DNA of 12,630 nucleotides, from assembly GCA_026708165.1 (NCBI GenBank), contig JAPOVO010000062.1, forward strand, positions 4,648 to 17,277. The letters are read 5' to 3'. Under the pieces are notes generated by a model. That model did no database searches, had not been told where the DNA came from, and saw only the letters and a program-made list of their open reading frames with translations. Source of the stretch: Chloroflexota bacterium. GTDB taxonomy: Bacteria; Chloroflexota; UBA11872; VXNJ01. How positions within the stretch are numbered: position 1 is the first letter of the stretch; each line of letters starts with the position of its first letter. This document shows, in pieces, positions 6,005 through 12,630 of the stretch. Made by a program: the position numbers and the translations under genes.

Positions 6005-7905
6005 CCCGAGGGACCGCCCGCGTCAAATGGAGGGTATCGCATTCCAGGAATAGTTTCCGTGAAATACAGCTCCACCAAATCGCGCGCTACGGGCGCCGCG
6101 GCCAAGGAGCCTTCGCCGCCGTCTCTTATCAGTACGACGAATGCGATCCGCGGGGAGTCGGCGGGCGCGTATCCGACGAACCAAGCGTGGCTGGGGTCGT
6201 TGCCGTTGCTGTCTTTGGGCCCCGCGTACTCGGCGGTGCCTGTCTTGCCCGCCATTGTCACTACCGGCGTCCTGGCGCGCCCGCCCGTTCCCTGAGGGCC
6301 GTTCACAGTTTCGACCAGTCCCCGCTGGATCAAGGACAGGTTGGTCGGGCTGACGCTGATCTTGCCGATCTCTTGGACCGGGGGCACTTCCACGACTTCA
6401 CCGTTGGCGTCCTCGACTCGATCGACGATCCTAGGCTTGTAGAGCGTGCCGCCGTTGCTGATGGCGGCATACATGTTGACAAGCTGCAAGGGGGATGCCT
6501 GCATCAGCCCCTGACCGATAGCGGCCTGGTAGGTGTCGCCGGTTACCCAGGGGGCGCTCAGGTTGTCATTCTTCCACTCATGGTCGGGCACTACTCCCGC
6601 AGCTTCGTTGGGTAGGTCGATACCTGTAGGAGAACCGAACCCGAAAGACCGGCCGAACTCGGCGAGGCGACCCTCGCCGAGTCCTTTGAACTCGGTGTAC
6701 GGGTTGCCTCCGGAGATGTTGTAGAAATAGATGTTGCAAGACTCCGAAATCGCCCGATGAAGATTGACGGACCCGTGGCCGGTGAGCAGCCAATCGTAGA
6801 ACACCCATCCGCTGGGCAATATGAGGTGGCCGGCGCATTCAATCGAAGTCGACGGCGCCGCGACGTTTTCCTCCAGAGCGCCGGCCGCCGCCACGATTTT
6901 GTATGTCGACCCCGGCGGATAGAGGCCTGAGATGGCGTGGTTGACGAGCGGTCGCCGCGAGTCGTTTGCCAGCCGCTGAAAATCGTCAACGGATATACCT
7001 TCGGCAAACAGGGCGTTGTCGAACGAGGGATAGCTGACCATGCTCAGAACATCGCCGCTATTGGGATCGAGGATGATCGCAACGCCAGCACCGCGGCCAC
7101 CAAGGTACCGGCTCATGAGCTCGGTTGTGCCTTGCTGGAGCTCGGCGTCGATGGTGAGGAAGACGTTTCCGCCGGACCTCGGCGGGGTTGCGGCCAGTTC
7201 ACGAACTTCACGTCCGAGAGCCTCGACTTCGATCAACCTGCGTCCGTCCTCACCGCGGAGCTGTTCTTGAAGGCTCTTTTCAATTCCCGCGAGGCCGATG
7301 TCTTCGTCGAATCTTGCGCCCCGCCGCGCAAACTCGGCCGCTCGTTCGGCGGGTATGGGACCGGTGTAGCCCACAATCGCGCCGAGCGTCTCTCCGCTGG
7401 AATACTCGCGTTTTGTCGAGTCCCGGATTTCAACTCCCGGAAGCTCAAGGAACTTCTCGGCGACTAGCAGTGCCGTCTCGCGACTCACCTCCCGAGCGAC
7501 CCTGACAGGCTCTCCCGGATCGGAACGTCCCAAGGATATCGCCAGCTCCAATTCGTCTCGATCTTCTTCCGTCAACTCAGCCAGCAGATCGGAGACGCGC
7601 CGCGTATCGTCTTCCGGAATGTCCGCCGGGGTTGCCCAGATGCTAAAGACAGGCGTGTTGCGGACTAACTGCCTGCCCGCACGGTCGAATATCAGGCCTC
7701 TTATCGGAGGGATCGCCACGGACCGGGTGCGGTTGGTTTCCGCCTGACTTATGAACTCGGACGCCTGCGTTATCTGAAGTTGCCAGAGCCGTCCTGCAAG
7801 CGCGGCAACGCCAACGCCGGCCAGTCCGCCGATCAGCAGCGATCTGCGGCTTTTGCTCGAAGGTCTGCCCGTACCTCTTAGCGATGACTCTTGCGACTGT
7901 GACAC
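6001..7905 (-). CDS. mrdA: Penicillin-binding protein 2 (elongasome transpeptidase)
   Basis: PBP2 crosslinks new glycan strands made by RodA. The 634-residue class B PBP has one N-terminal membrane anchor (about 22-40), the pedestal motif RGLIFDRAGRQL (69-80), the linker segment GLAGIEKSLQEQLRG (204-218), and the transpeptidase domain with Ser333-Thr-Tyr-Lys336, Ser389-Cys-Asn391 and Lys554-Thr-Gly556. All catalytic residues are present. The anchor is preceded by SRRSLLIGG, which resembles a twin-arginine signal. The start is a GTG at 7903-7905. The frame is open further up to about 7944 but offers no ATG, GTG or TTG, and no clear ribosome binding site is seen. The gene lies 35 bases after mreD and overlaps rodA by four bases. 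Confidence 0.95.
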   Translation of the reverse strand: MSQSQESSLRGTGRPSSKSRRSLLIGGLAGVGVAALAGRLWQLQITQASEFISQAETNRTRSVAIPPIRGLIFDRAGRQLVRNTPVFSIWATPADIPEDDTRRVSDLLAELTEEDRDELELAISLGRSDPGEPVRVAREVSRETALLVAEKFLELPGVEIRDSTKREYSSGETLGAIVGYTGPIPAERAAEFARRGARFDEDIGLAGIEKSLQEQLRGEDGRRLIEVEALGREVRELAATPPRSGGNVFLTIDAELQQGTTELMSRYLGGRGAGVAIILDPNSGDVLSMVSYPSFDNALFAEGISVDDFQRLANDSRRPLVNHAISGLYPPGSTYKIVAAAGALEENVAAPSTSIECAGHLILPSGWVFYDWLLTGHGSVNLHRAISESCNIYFYNISGGNPYTEFKGLGEGRLAEFGRSFGFGSPTGIDLPNEAAGVVPDHEWKNDNLSAPWVTGDTYQAAIGQGLMQASPLQLVNMYAAISNGGTLYKPRIVDRVEDANGEVVEVPPVQEIGKISVSPTNLSLIQRGLVETVNGPQGTGGRARTPVVTMAGKTGTAEYAGPKDSNGNDPSHAWFVGYAPADSPRIAFVVLIRDGGEGSLAAAPVARDLVELYFTETIPGMRYPPFDAGGPSG

Positions 7906-7940
7906 TTGTGTTTTTGCCAGCCTGAGAATGACCGGGCTTG

Positions 7941-8510
7941 CTAGTTAATGGTATATCGGCTCCGCGTTCGCGTGAGGCGCTCCAGCAGGGTTACGGGATG
8001 GTATATCAGGACACAGGTCATGAGGTTGACTAAAACGGCGGCGGGAGTCGTTGCGATTATGGCCTTGAACCAGTCAACCGAGTAGCCCTGTACGGCGAGC
8101 ATCAGCATCATCGTGGGGTAGTAGACGAGAGTGCCCAGCAGGGACGCCAGCAGTGCCCAGACAAGGTTAGATCGGAACAGGCCGGCACCGCCCATGGAGG
8201 CGACGAAGGTGGCCAGACTGAGGGCCAGCATATTCGCGCCGGTGGGGACTCCGCTTAAGACGTCGAGCAGGAAGCCGGACCCAAAACCCCAGAATATCAA
8301 CCCTTTGGGTCTGGCGACCGCGGCCCACGTGGCCAGAAGAACGAGCACCAGATCGGGAATAACGCCGAAAACCTGGAATCCGGGGGAGATGGAACTCTGA
8401 AAGAGCGCCGCAAGAAGGATCAGGAACGCCACGACGTAACGCTGAGACGAAGCTCTAATTCCCGGGATACGCCTCGTCGCTATGAGACTACGTCGCCCGC
8501 GAGCAAACAT
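7941..8510 (-). CDS. mreD: Rod-shape determining membrane protein MreD
   Basis: MreD is a small integral membrane protein that links MreC and MreB to the wall synthases. The 189 residues have a short basic N-terminus and about five membrane helices. VFGVIPDLVLVLL and GFGSGFLLDVLSGVPTGANM are the typical conserved MreD stretches. An upstream start at 8567 would overlap mreC by 56 bases and add a tail foreign to the family. The ATG at 8508-8510 is preferred: it lies one base after the mreC TAG and behind AAGGCGG. The stop is a TAG. The sequence family is weakly conserved, but context and topology make the call firm. Confidence 0.9.
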   Translation of the reverse strand: MFARGRRSLIATRRIPGIRASSQRYVVAFLILLAALFQSSISPGFQVFGVIPDLVLVLLATWAAVARPKGLIFWGFGSGFLLDVLSGVPTGANMLALSLATFVASMGGAGLFRSNLVWALLASLLGTLVYYPTMMLMLAVQGYSVDWFKAIIATTPAAVLVNLMTCVLIYHPVTLLERLTRTRSRYTIN

Positions 8511-8511
8511 C

Positions 8512-9327
8512 CTAGCCGCCTTCGCCGGCCACGATGATCTGAACGGTGTCCAGCCGGTTGGTGTCAACGAACGGCCTTACGTCGGCTTCCTTGAGGACGC
8601 TCGTACTGGTCGTGCGGATATTGACGACCTGTCCGACGAGGATGCCCTTGGGAAAGCCGCCGCCCAAGCCCGAGGTCACTACGAACTGACCGGGTTCGAT
8701 GTTCTGATCTTCCAGAATCTGTCCCATGACGAGGTGGTTGTGCGACCGGCCGGTGGCCAATCCGTCGGCGTCGGTGTCGGCGCCCTGGATGCTTACGTTG
8801 ACGACGCTGCTGACGCTCGTAATGGGCAGGATTTTGGCGGTGTTGCTTGTGGTTTCGACGACGCGTCCAACAAGCCCGCCCCGCCAGACGGCGGCCATCC
8901 CGTCCTGGATGCCGGAGGACTCGCCTTGATCAATCAATATCGTGTCAAGGAGGTTGGAGCTGTCGCGGCCGACCACGCGAGCCGAAACAAGAGCTAGCTC
9001 GGGGTTCTGGCGCACATATTTTGCGGCCTCCCGCAGGGCGACGTTCTCACGGGCGGTGACCCTGAGGCGGGCGATTTCCGCCAGCAGCTCCGCGACCGTT
9101 GCATTCAGGCGTTCATTGTCGGACCGCAACTCGCCAAAGCGGCGCAAGTCGTCGAGCGTGGTGGCGAGGGAAGATGAAACTCCGCCAATCATTCGCTGCG
9201 CAGGATTGGATGCGCGCAGAATGATGTCTTCGACGGGCGACAGCGCTCCGTTGTTATGCAGCACCGAGAATCCGAGCGAAAGCGCAGAGAGCAAAACAAG
9301 CCAGTAAAGCGACGCTCGCGCTCTCAT
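8512..9327 (-). CDS. mreC: Rod-shape determining protein MreC
   Basis: MreC is a bitopic protein that activates PBP2-RodA from the outer face of the membrane. The 271 residues begin with a single membrane segment (about 7-23), then a coiled coil rich in Leu, Glu and Arg (about 57-104), then the double beta-barrel MreC domain with VSARVVGRDSSNLLDTILID, GMAAVWRGGLVGRVVE and VVTSGLGGGFPKGILVGQV, all family-typical. Length is normal. The ATG at 9325-9327 is 22 bases after the mreB stop; no clear ribosome binding site is visible, so translation may depend on readthrough coupling from mreB. It is followed by mreD with a one-base gap. Confidence 0.95.
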   Translation of the reverse strand: MRARASLYWLVLLSALSLGFSVLHNNGALSPVEDIILRASNPAQRMIGGVSSSLATTLDDLRRFGELRSDNERLNATVAELLAEIARLRVTARENVALREAAKYVRQNPELALVSARVVGRDSSNLLDTILIDQGESSGIQDGMAAVWRGGLVGRVVETTSNTAKILPITSVSSVVNVSIQGADTDADGLATGRSHNHLVMGQILEDQNIEPGQFVVTSGLGGGFPKGILVGQVVNIRTTSTSVLKEADVRPFVDTNRLDTVQIIVAGEGG

Positions 9328-9349
9328 GAGTCGGGTGGTGTCTGAATCA

Positions 9350-10402
9350 CTACAACGGGTATTGGTTATCCGATATGAAGATCTCGCGATAGGCGGTCAG
9401 ATTCTGAAGGCAAGAGCCAGTGCCGCGCACCACGCACTCAAGAGGGCTTGGGGCTACGACTACAGGAATGTCGGTGCCTTCTTCGAGACGCTTGTCCATT
9501 CCATTCAGGAGCGCGCCGCCTCCAGCAAGATATATGCCGTGCTCCATGACGTCGGCCAGCAGTTCAGGCGGTGTTGCTTCCAGCGCCAGTTTCACGTTCT
9601 CGACGATCTCGTCGACGGTTGGGGAAATGGCTTCTCTGACCTGGCCGCTTGTAAGCTCCAGAGCTCGTGGGAGGCCGGTATTCAGGTCCCGCCCGCGAAC
9701 GAACGTCTTGTCGTCGGCGCCATTGTCGGTGGCGCATCCAATCTCGATCTTGCAGGTTTCGGCGGTGCGCTCGCCGATGAGCAGCGAATGATCGGACCTG
9801 ACGTAATCCACGATCTGCTCGTCGATTTCGTCCCCCGCTACCCGGATCGAATGGCTTATCACGATCCCGCCAAGTGAAATGACCGCAACCTCAGTGGTGC
9901 CTCCGCCGATGTCGACGATCATGTTGCCGGCGGCCTCCTGCACGGGCTGTCCCACGCCGATTGCGGCGGCCATGGGCTCCTCGATCAGATAAGCTTCGCG
10001 GGCGCCGGCCTCGAGGGCCGCTTCGTGGACGGCTCGCTTCTCGACCTCGGTGACGCCGGAAGGGATCCCGACGATGACCCTGGGCCGCGGCAAGAACGGC
10101 GTTTCGTCGTGGACACGGTGGATAAAGTAGCGGAGCATCGTTTCGACCGTTTCGAAGTCGGCAATGACGCCGTCGCGCAAGGGGCGGGTCGCGACGATGT
10201 TGGTGGGAGTACGGCCCACCATTTTCTTAGCTTCGGTGCCAACGGCCAGAACTTTGCCGGTCCTGGTGTCGGTTGCCACGACTGAGGGCTCCGAGATAAC
10301 CACGCCAATATCGCGCACGTAAACGAGCGTATTCGCGGTGCCGAGATCTATTCCGAGATCTCGCGAGAACAGGCCGAGAAGCGCGCTTAAGGGGCGAAAC
10401 AT
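9350..10402 (-). CDS. mreB: Rod-shape actin homologue MreB
   Basis: MreB forms ATP-bound filaments on the inner membrane that orient side-wall synthesis. The 350-residue protein has phosphate-1 motif GIDLGTANT (17-25), IEEPMAAAIG (140-149), phosphate-2 motif VDIGGGTTEVAV (163-174) and the adenosine motif GIYLAGGGALLNGM (289-302). The N-terminus MFRPLSALLGLF is hydrophobic and slightly basic and could be the membrane-binding amphipathic helix seen in many MreB proteins. The ATG at 10400-10402 has an excellent GGAGAG eight bases upstream, and an in-frame TAG stop lies immediately before it. It is the first gene of the mre-rod-thrB unit. Confidence 0.97.
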   Translation of the reverse strand: MFRPLSALLGLFSRDLGIDLGTANTLVYVRDIGVVISEPSVVATDTRTGKVLAVGTEAKKMVGRTPTNIVATRPLRDGVIADFETVETMLRYFIHRVHDETPFLPRPRVIVGIPSGVTEVEKRAVHEAALEAGAREAYLIEEPMAAAIGVGQPVQEAAGNMIVDIGGGTTEVAVISLGGIVISHSIRVAGDEIDEQIVDYVRSDHSLLIGERTAETCKIEIGCATDNGADDKTFVRGRDLNTGLPRALELTSGQVREAISPTVDEIVENVKLALEATPPELLADVMEHGIYLAGGGALLNGMDKRLEEGTDIPVVVAPSPLECVVRGTGSCLQNLTAYREIFISDNQYPL

Positions 10403-10410
10403 CTAGACAA

Positions 10411-10416
10411 CTCTCC
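10411..10416 (-). promoter_or_regulatory. Ribosome binding site of mreB
   Basis: GGAGAG on the minus strand with an eight-base spacer to the mreB ATG. It is the best ribosome binding site in the window and fixes the mreB start. Confidence 0.75.
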
Positions 10417-10478
10417 GCCCCCTGGGCCTCCCACCGACGAAGCAGCCGAACCAACCGCCGGACTCCAGCACAATGCCG

Positions 10479-10508
10479 AGTTTAGCACTGAAACGGGTGA
10501 TGAATAGA
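10479..10508 (-). promoter_or_regulatory. Candidate extended -10 promoter of the mre-rod unit
   Basis: TGCTAAACT on the minus strand (10487 to 10479) fits an extended -10 element (TGn plus TAAACT, four of six matches). The -35 region at 17 bases, CTATTC, is poor, which is common for extended -10 promoters. Transcription would start near 10472, about 70 bases before mreB. Confidence 0.35.
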
Positions 10509-10563
10509 CAAAATGGCAGTTTGCTACTACATACGGCTGGGCAGCGACTACTCTCACTTGAAA

Positions 10564-10579
10564 ACGCCTAGCCTGGCGT
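10564..10579 (-). terminator. Possible short terminator at the end of lon
   Basis: ACGCC, six loop bases and GGCGT make a 5-base-pair GC-rich stem that includes the lon TAG stop, followed by a short T-run (TTTT then C, the first T in the stem). The stem and T-run are both short, so termination would be partial at best. Confidence 0.25.
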
Positions 10580-12630
10580 GCCGAGAAGGGCTGCTTCGAC
10601 GACTTCGCCCATGTGCTTCGCCAGCACGAAGTTCAGATCGCGCTTCGCCTTGTCGGGAACGTCGTCGAGTTCACGGGCATTGGCCTCGGGCATTATGAAT
10701 TGCTTTAAGCTGGCCCGGTGCGCCGCGAGAATCTTCTCCTTGAGTCCGTCGGTGCGGAGGATACGCCCTCTTAGCGTAATTTCGCCAGTCATGGTTGTGT
10801 CCTTGCGGACAGCCCTTCCAGAGAGGGCGGAGGCGAGCGCGGTCGCAATCGTTATTCCGGCGGACGATCCATCCTTTGGAATACCCCCGTTGGGAATGTG
10901 GACGTGGAAGTCCATGCTGTCGAACTTTCGCTGGTCGATGCCGAAGTCGGCTGCGTGAGACCTCAAATAGGTCTGGGCTGCCTTGATCGATTCCTTCATC
11001 ACGTCGCCCAACAGTCCGGTCGTCATCAGACCGCCGCTACCCTCGTTAATGATGACTTCAACCGGCATAAGCTCACCGCCGGAGGCAGTTCTGAATACAC
11101 CGGTGGCGGTGGCGACTTCGTCGTTTTCCTCGGCGGCTCCGAACCTGAACTTGGGCGCCCCCAGGTATTTGGGAACCGAGCGCGCCGTTAGCTTGACGGG
11201 GGATTTGCCGCCTTCGGCGAGCTGGAACGCCCGCCTGCGACACAACGTCGCTATCTCACGCTCGAGACTGCGGACTCCGGCTTCCCGCGTGTACTCGCGG
11301 ATGATGCGTTGCAGGGCGCTCTTGCCGACTTTCAGATGTTGCTCTTTCAGTCCGTGTTCACGCAGTTGACGAGGCAATACGAATTTTTCGGCTATGGCGA
11401 CTTTTTCGTCTTCAACGTAGCCGGGGATCTCGACAACCTCCATACGGTCGACAAGCGCAGGCGGTAGACCGTAGAGAGTATTCGCGGCAGCTATGAATAG
11501 CACGTTCGAGATGTTGTACGGAATCTCGAGATAGTGGTCGGAAAACGCGTGGTTCTGCTCGGGATCGAGGACTTCAAGAAGGGCGGTCGTCGGGTCGCCG
11601 CGAAAGTCAATACCGAGCTTGTCGATTTCGTCGAGCATAAACACCGGGTTTATCGTTCCAGCTTCCCGCATTGTTTGCAGAATGCGGCCCGGCATTGAGC
11701 CGATGTACGTTCGCCGGTGTCCCCGGATTTCGGCTTCGTCACGCACGCCACCCAAGGTGACGCGGACGAATTTCCGTCCCATGGAGTCGGCTATAGCTTG
11801 CCCCAGGCTTGTCTTTCCAACTCCAGGCGGTCCAACAAGGCAGAGGACGGGACTGCGCATTCGTCTGGCGAGCTTCCTGACCGAGAGGTACTCGAGGATT
11901 CGCTCCTTGACCGGCTCGAGACCAAAGTGACTGTCATTCAGGACTTGCTCGGCCGTCGCGATGTCGAGTCGGTCTCGGGTCCGTTTCTTCCACGGCAAAT
12001 CGAGTATCCATTCGACGTAGTTGCGGATAACGTTTATTTCCGGGGCGCCGGGAGGCATGGAGTTGAGCCGGTCGATCTCCTTCGTTACGCGCTCCTCGAC
12101 CGCCGGTGGATAGGATCCTTGCTCAAGGCGGTCGGCGAGCTCCTGGGCTTCACGGGCGGCGAGGTCCGTTTCGCCGATCTCTTTGGTTATCGCCTTCATC
12201 TGTTCTTTGAGAACGTATGTGTGCTGCGCCTTCTCGACCTTGGCATTTATCTTCGACTCGATGGACTTACCTGTCTCAAGGAGCTGAATTTCGTTGACGA
12301 CTATTTCGTGCAGACGCTGAAGGCGCTCGGACACCTGCTCCAGCTCGAGCAACTCCTGGAGCTGCAAGAACGGAATATCCATCGACGAGGCGACCACGTC
12401 GGCCAGGACCGACGGGCTCTCGGCGTTCATCGCCCTTATATACACATCTTCGGGCAGATGTTCGCTGAGATCTACGGCCTTTTTGAACAGCAGTAGCATT
12501 CCACTGCTCATGGTCTCGGTCGCCGGCGCCGGTTCGGGCGAGTCGTTGAAAACCCAGCCGTGCCCTCGAAAGTACGGTCTCTCTTGCGAGAACTCGTGGA
12601 TGCGGATGCGGCGGCGCCCTTCCACCAATA
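10568..12630 (-). CDS. lon: ATP-dependent protease Lon, N-terminus cut by the window edge
   Basis: Lon unfolds and degrades damaged or regulatory proteins in the cytosol as a hexamer. About 687 codons are visible; roughly the first 100 residues of the substrate-binding N-domain are missing, and the frame stays open to the window end (counting here from the codon at 12626-12628). In order there are the rest of the N-domain, a long coiled coil (about 95-190), the AAA+ module with LDLPWKKRT (209-217), Walker A GPPGVGKT (266-273) and Walker B VFMLDEID (329-336), and the serine protease domain with the catalytic Ser589 and Lys632, 43 residues apart as in E. coli Lon (679/722). The usual DGPSAG reads DGSSAG, and the usual GGLKEK reads DGLKEK. 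No second lon copy is in the window. Identity is secure; whether it is cotranscribed with mreB is doubtful given the 165-base gap and separate promoter. Confidence 0.97.
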   Translation of the reverse strand, partial: LVEGRRRIRIHEFSQERPYFRGHGWVFNDSPEPAPATETMSSGMLLLFKKAVDLSEHLPEDVYIRAMNAESPSVLADVVASSMDIPFLQLQELLELEQVSERLQRLHEIVVNEIQLLETGKSIESKINAKVEKAQHTYVLKEQMKAITKEIGETDLAAREAQELADRLEQGSYPPAVEERVTKEIDRLNSMPPGAPEINVIRNYVEWILDLPWKKRTRDRLDIATAEQVLNDSHFGLEPVKERILEYLSVRKLARRMRSPVLCLVGPPGVGKTSLGQAIADSMGRKFVRVTLGGVRDEAEIRGHRRTYIGSMPGRILQTMREAGTINPVFMLDEIDKLGIDFRGDPTTALLEVLDPEQNHAFSDHYLEIPYNISNVLFIAAANTLYGLPPALVDRMEVVEIPGYVEDEKVAIAEKFVLPRQLREHGLKEQHLKVGKSALQRIIREYTREAGVRSLEREIATLCRRRAFQLAEGGKSPVKLTARSVPKYLGAPKFRFGAAEENDEVATATGVFRTASGGELMPVEVIINEGSGGLMTTGLLGDVMKESIKAAQTYLRSHAADFGIDQRKFDSMDFHVHIPNGGIPKDGSSAGITIATALASALSGRAVRKDTTMTGEITLRGRILRTDGLKEKILAAHRASLKQFIMPEANARELDDVPDKAKRDLNFVLAKHMGEVVEAALLGTPG

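Noticed and set aside
8511..8567. Longer mreD with a start at 8567
   Set aside because: It would overlap the end of mreC and add 19 residues not typical of MreD; the ATG at 8510 is directly after the mreC stop with a suitable ribosome binding site.
9326..9877. A 183-codon open frame on the plus strand across mreB
   Set aside because: Antisense shadow of mreB; no ribosome binding site or known motif.
10403..10567. A small gene or RNA between lon and mreB
   Set aside because: No open frame with a ribosome binding site and no stable RNA fold is evident; the stretch is explained as the mreB promoter and leader.
11717..12496. A 259-codon open frame on the plus strand across lon
   Set aside because: It is antisense to the well-conserved AAA+ and coiled-coil part of lon and its product has no recognisable family features.

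Overview
The window is an ordinary chromosomal stretch of a fairly GC-rich bacterium. It holds nine protein genes, two of them cut by the window edges. All but one lie on the minus strand. Housekeeping genes give little taxonomic resolution. An isolated M19-type dipeptidase relative beside guaA-purD and a lon / mre-rod cluster would suit a Chloroflexota-like lineage (for example a SAR202 or Dehalococcoidia relative that keeps a rod-type wall machine), but this is a guess. No mobile element, CRISPR array, tRNA or rRNA was recognised.

Layout, left to right. (1) Positions 1-2382, minus strand: guaA (GMP synthase) followed by the N-terminal part of purD (GAR synthetase), a two-gene purine unit separated by only 19 bases. 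(2) Positions 2383-2779: a non-coding region with a good minus-strand promoter (TTGCCG, 18 bases, perfect TATAAT) and a guaA leader containing two tandem hairpins; the half nearer the dipeptidase gene holds a 12-base palindrome. (3) Positions 2780-3802, plus strand: a peptidase M19-like protein in which part of the dizinc site is replaced. (4) Positions 3803-3923: a short convergent spacer. (5) Positions 3924-10402, minus strand: one transcription unit in the order mreB, mreC, mreD, mrdA (PBP2), rodA, thrB. (6) Positions 10403-10567: the mreB promoter and leader. (7) Positions 10568-12630, minus strand: lon, lacking its N-terminus at the window edge.

How the genes work together. MreB filaments, MreC and MreD organise the RodA glycosyltransferase and the PBP2 transpeptidase into the elongasome, which inserts peptidoglycan along the cell side wall. 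All five proteins carry their expected family motifs, so the cell is predicted to be a rod with a peptidoglycan wall. The last gene of this unit, thrB (homoserine kinase), is translationally coupled to rodA by a four-base stop/start overlap, which joins threonine synthesis to the wall operon. guaA and purD serve purine synthesis. Lon is the ATP-dependent quality-control protease.

The most unusual item is the M19 relative: it keeps one half of the metal site and the substrate-binding arginine but lacks the His-x-Asp pair and the bridging Glu. The guaA leader hairpins and the thrB coupling come next. I did not find a clear new multi-gene system.
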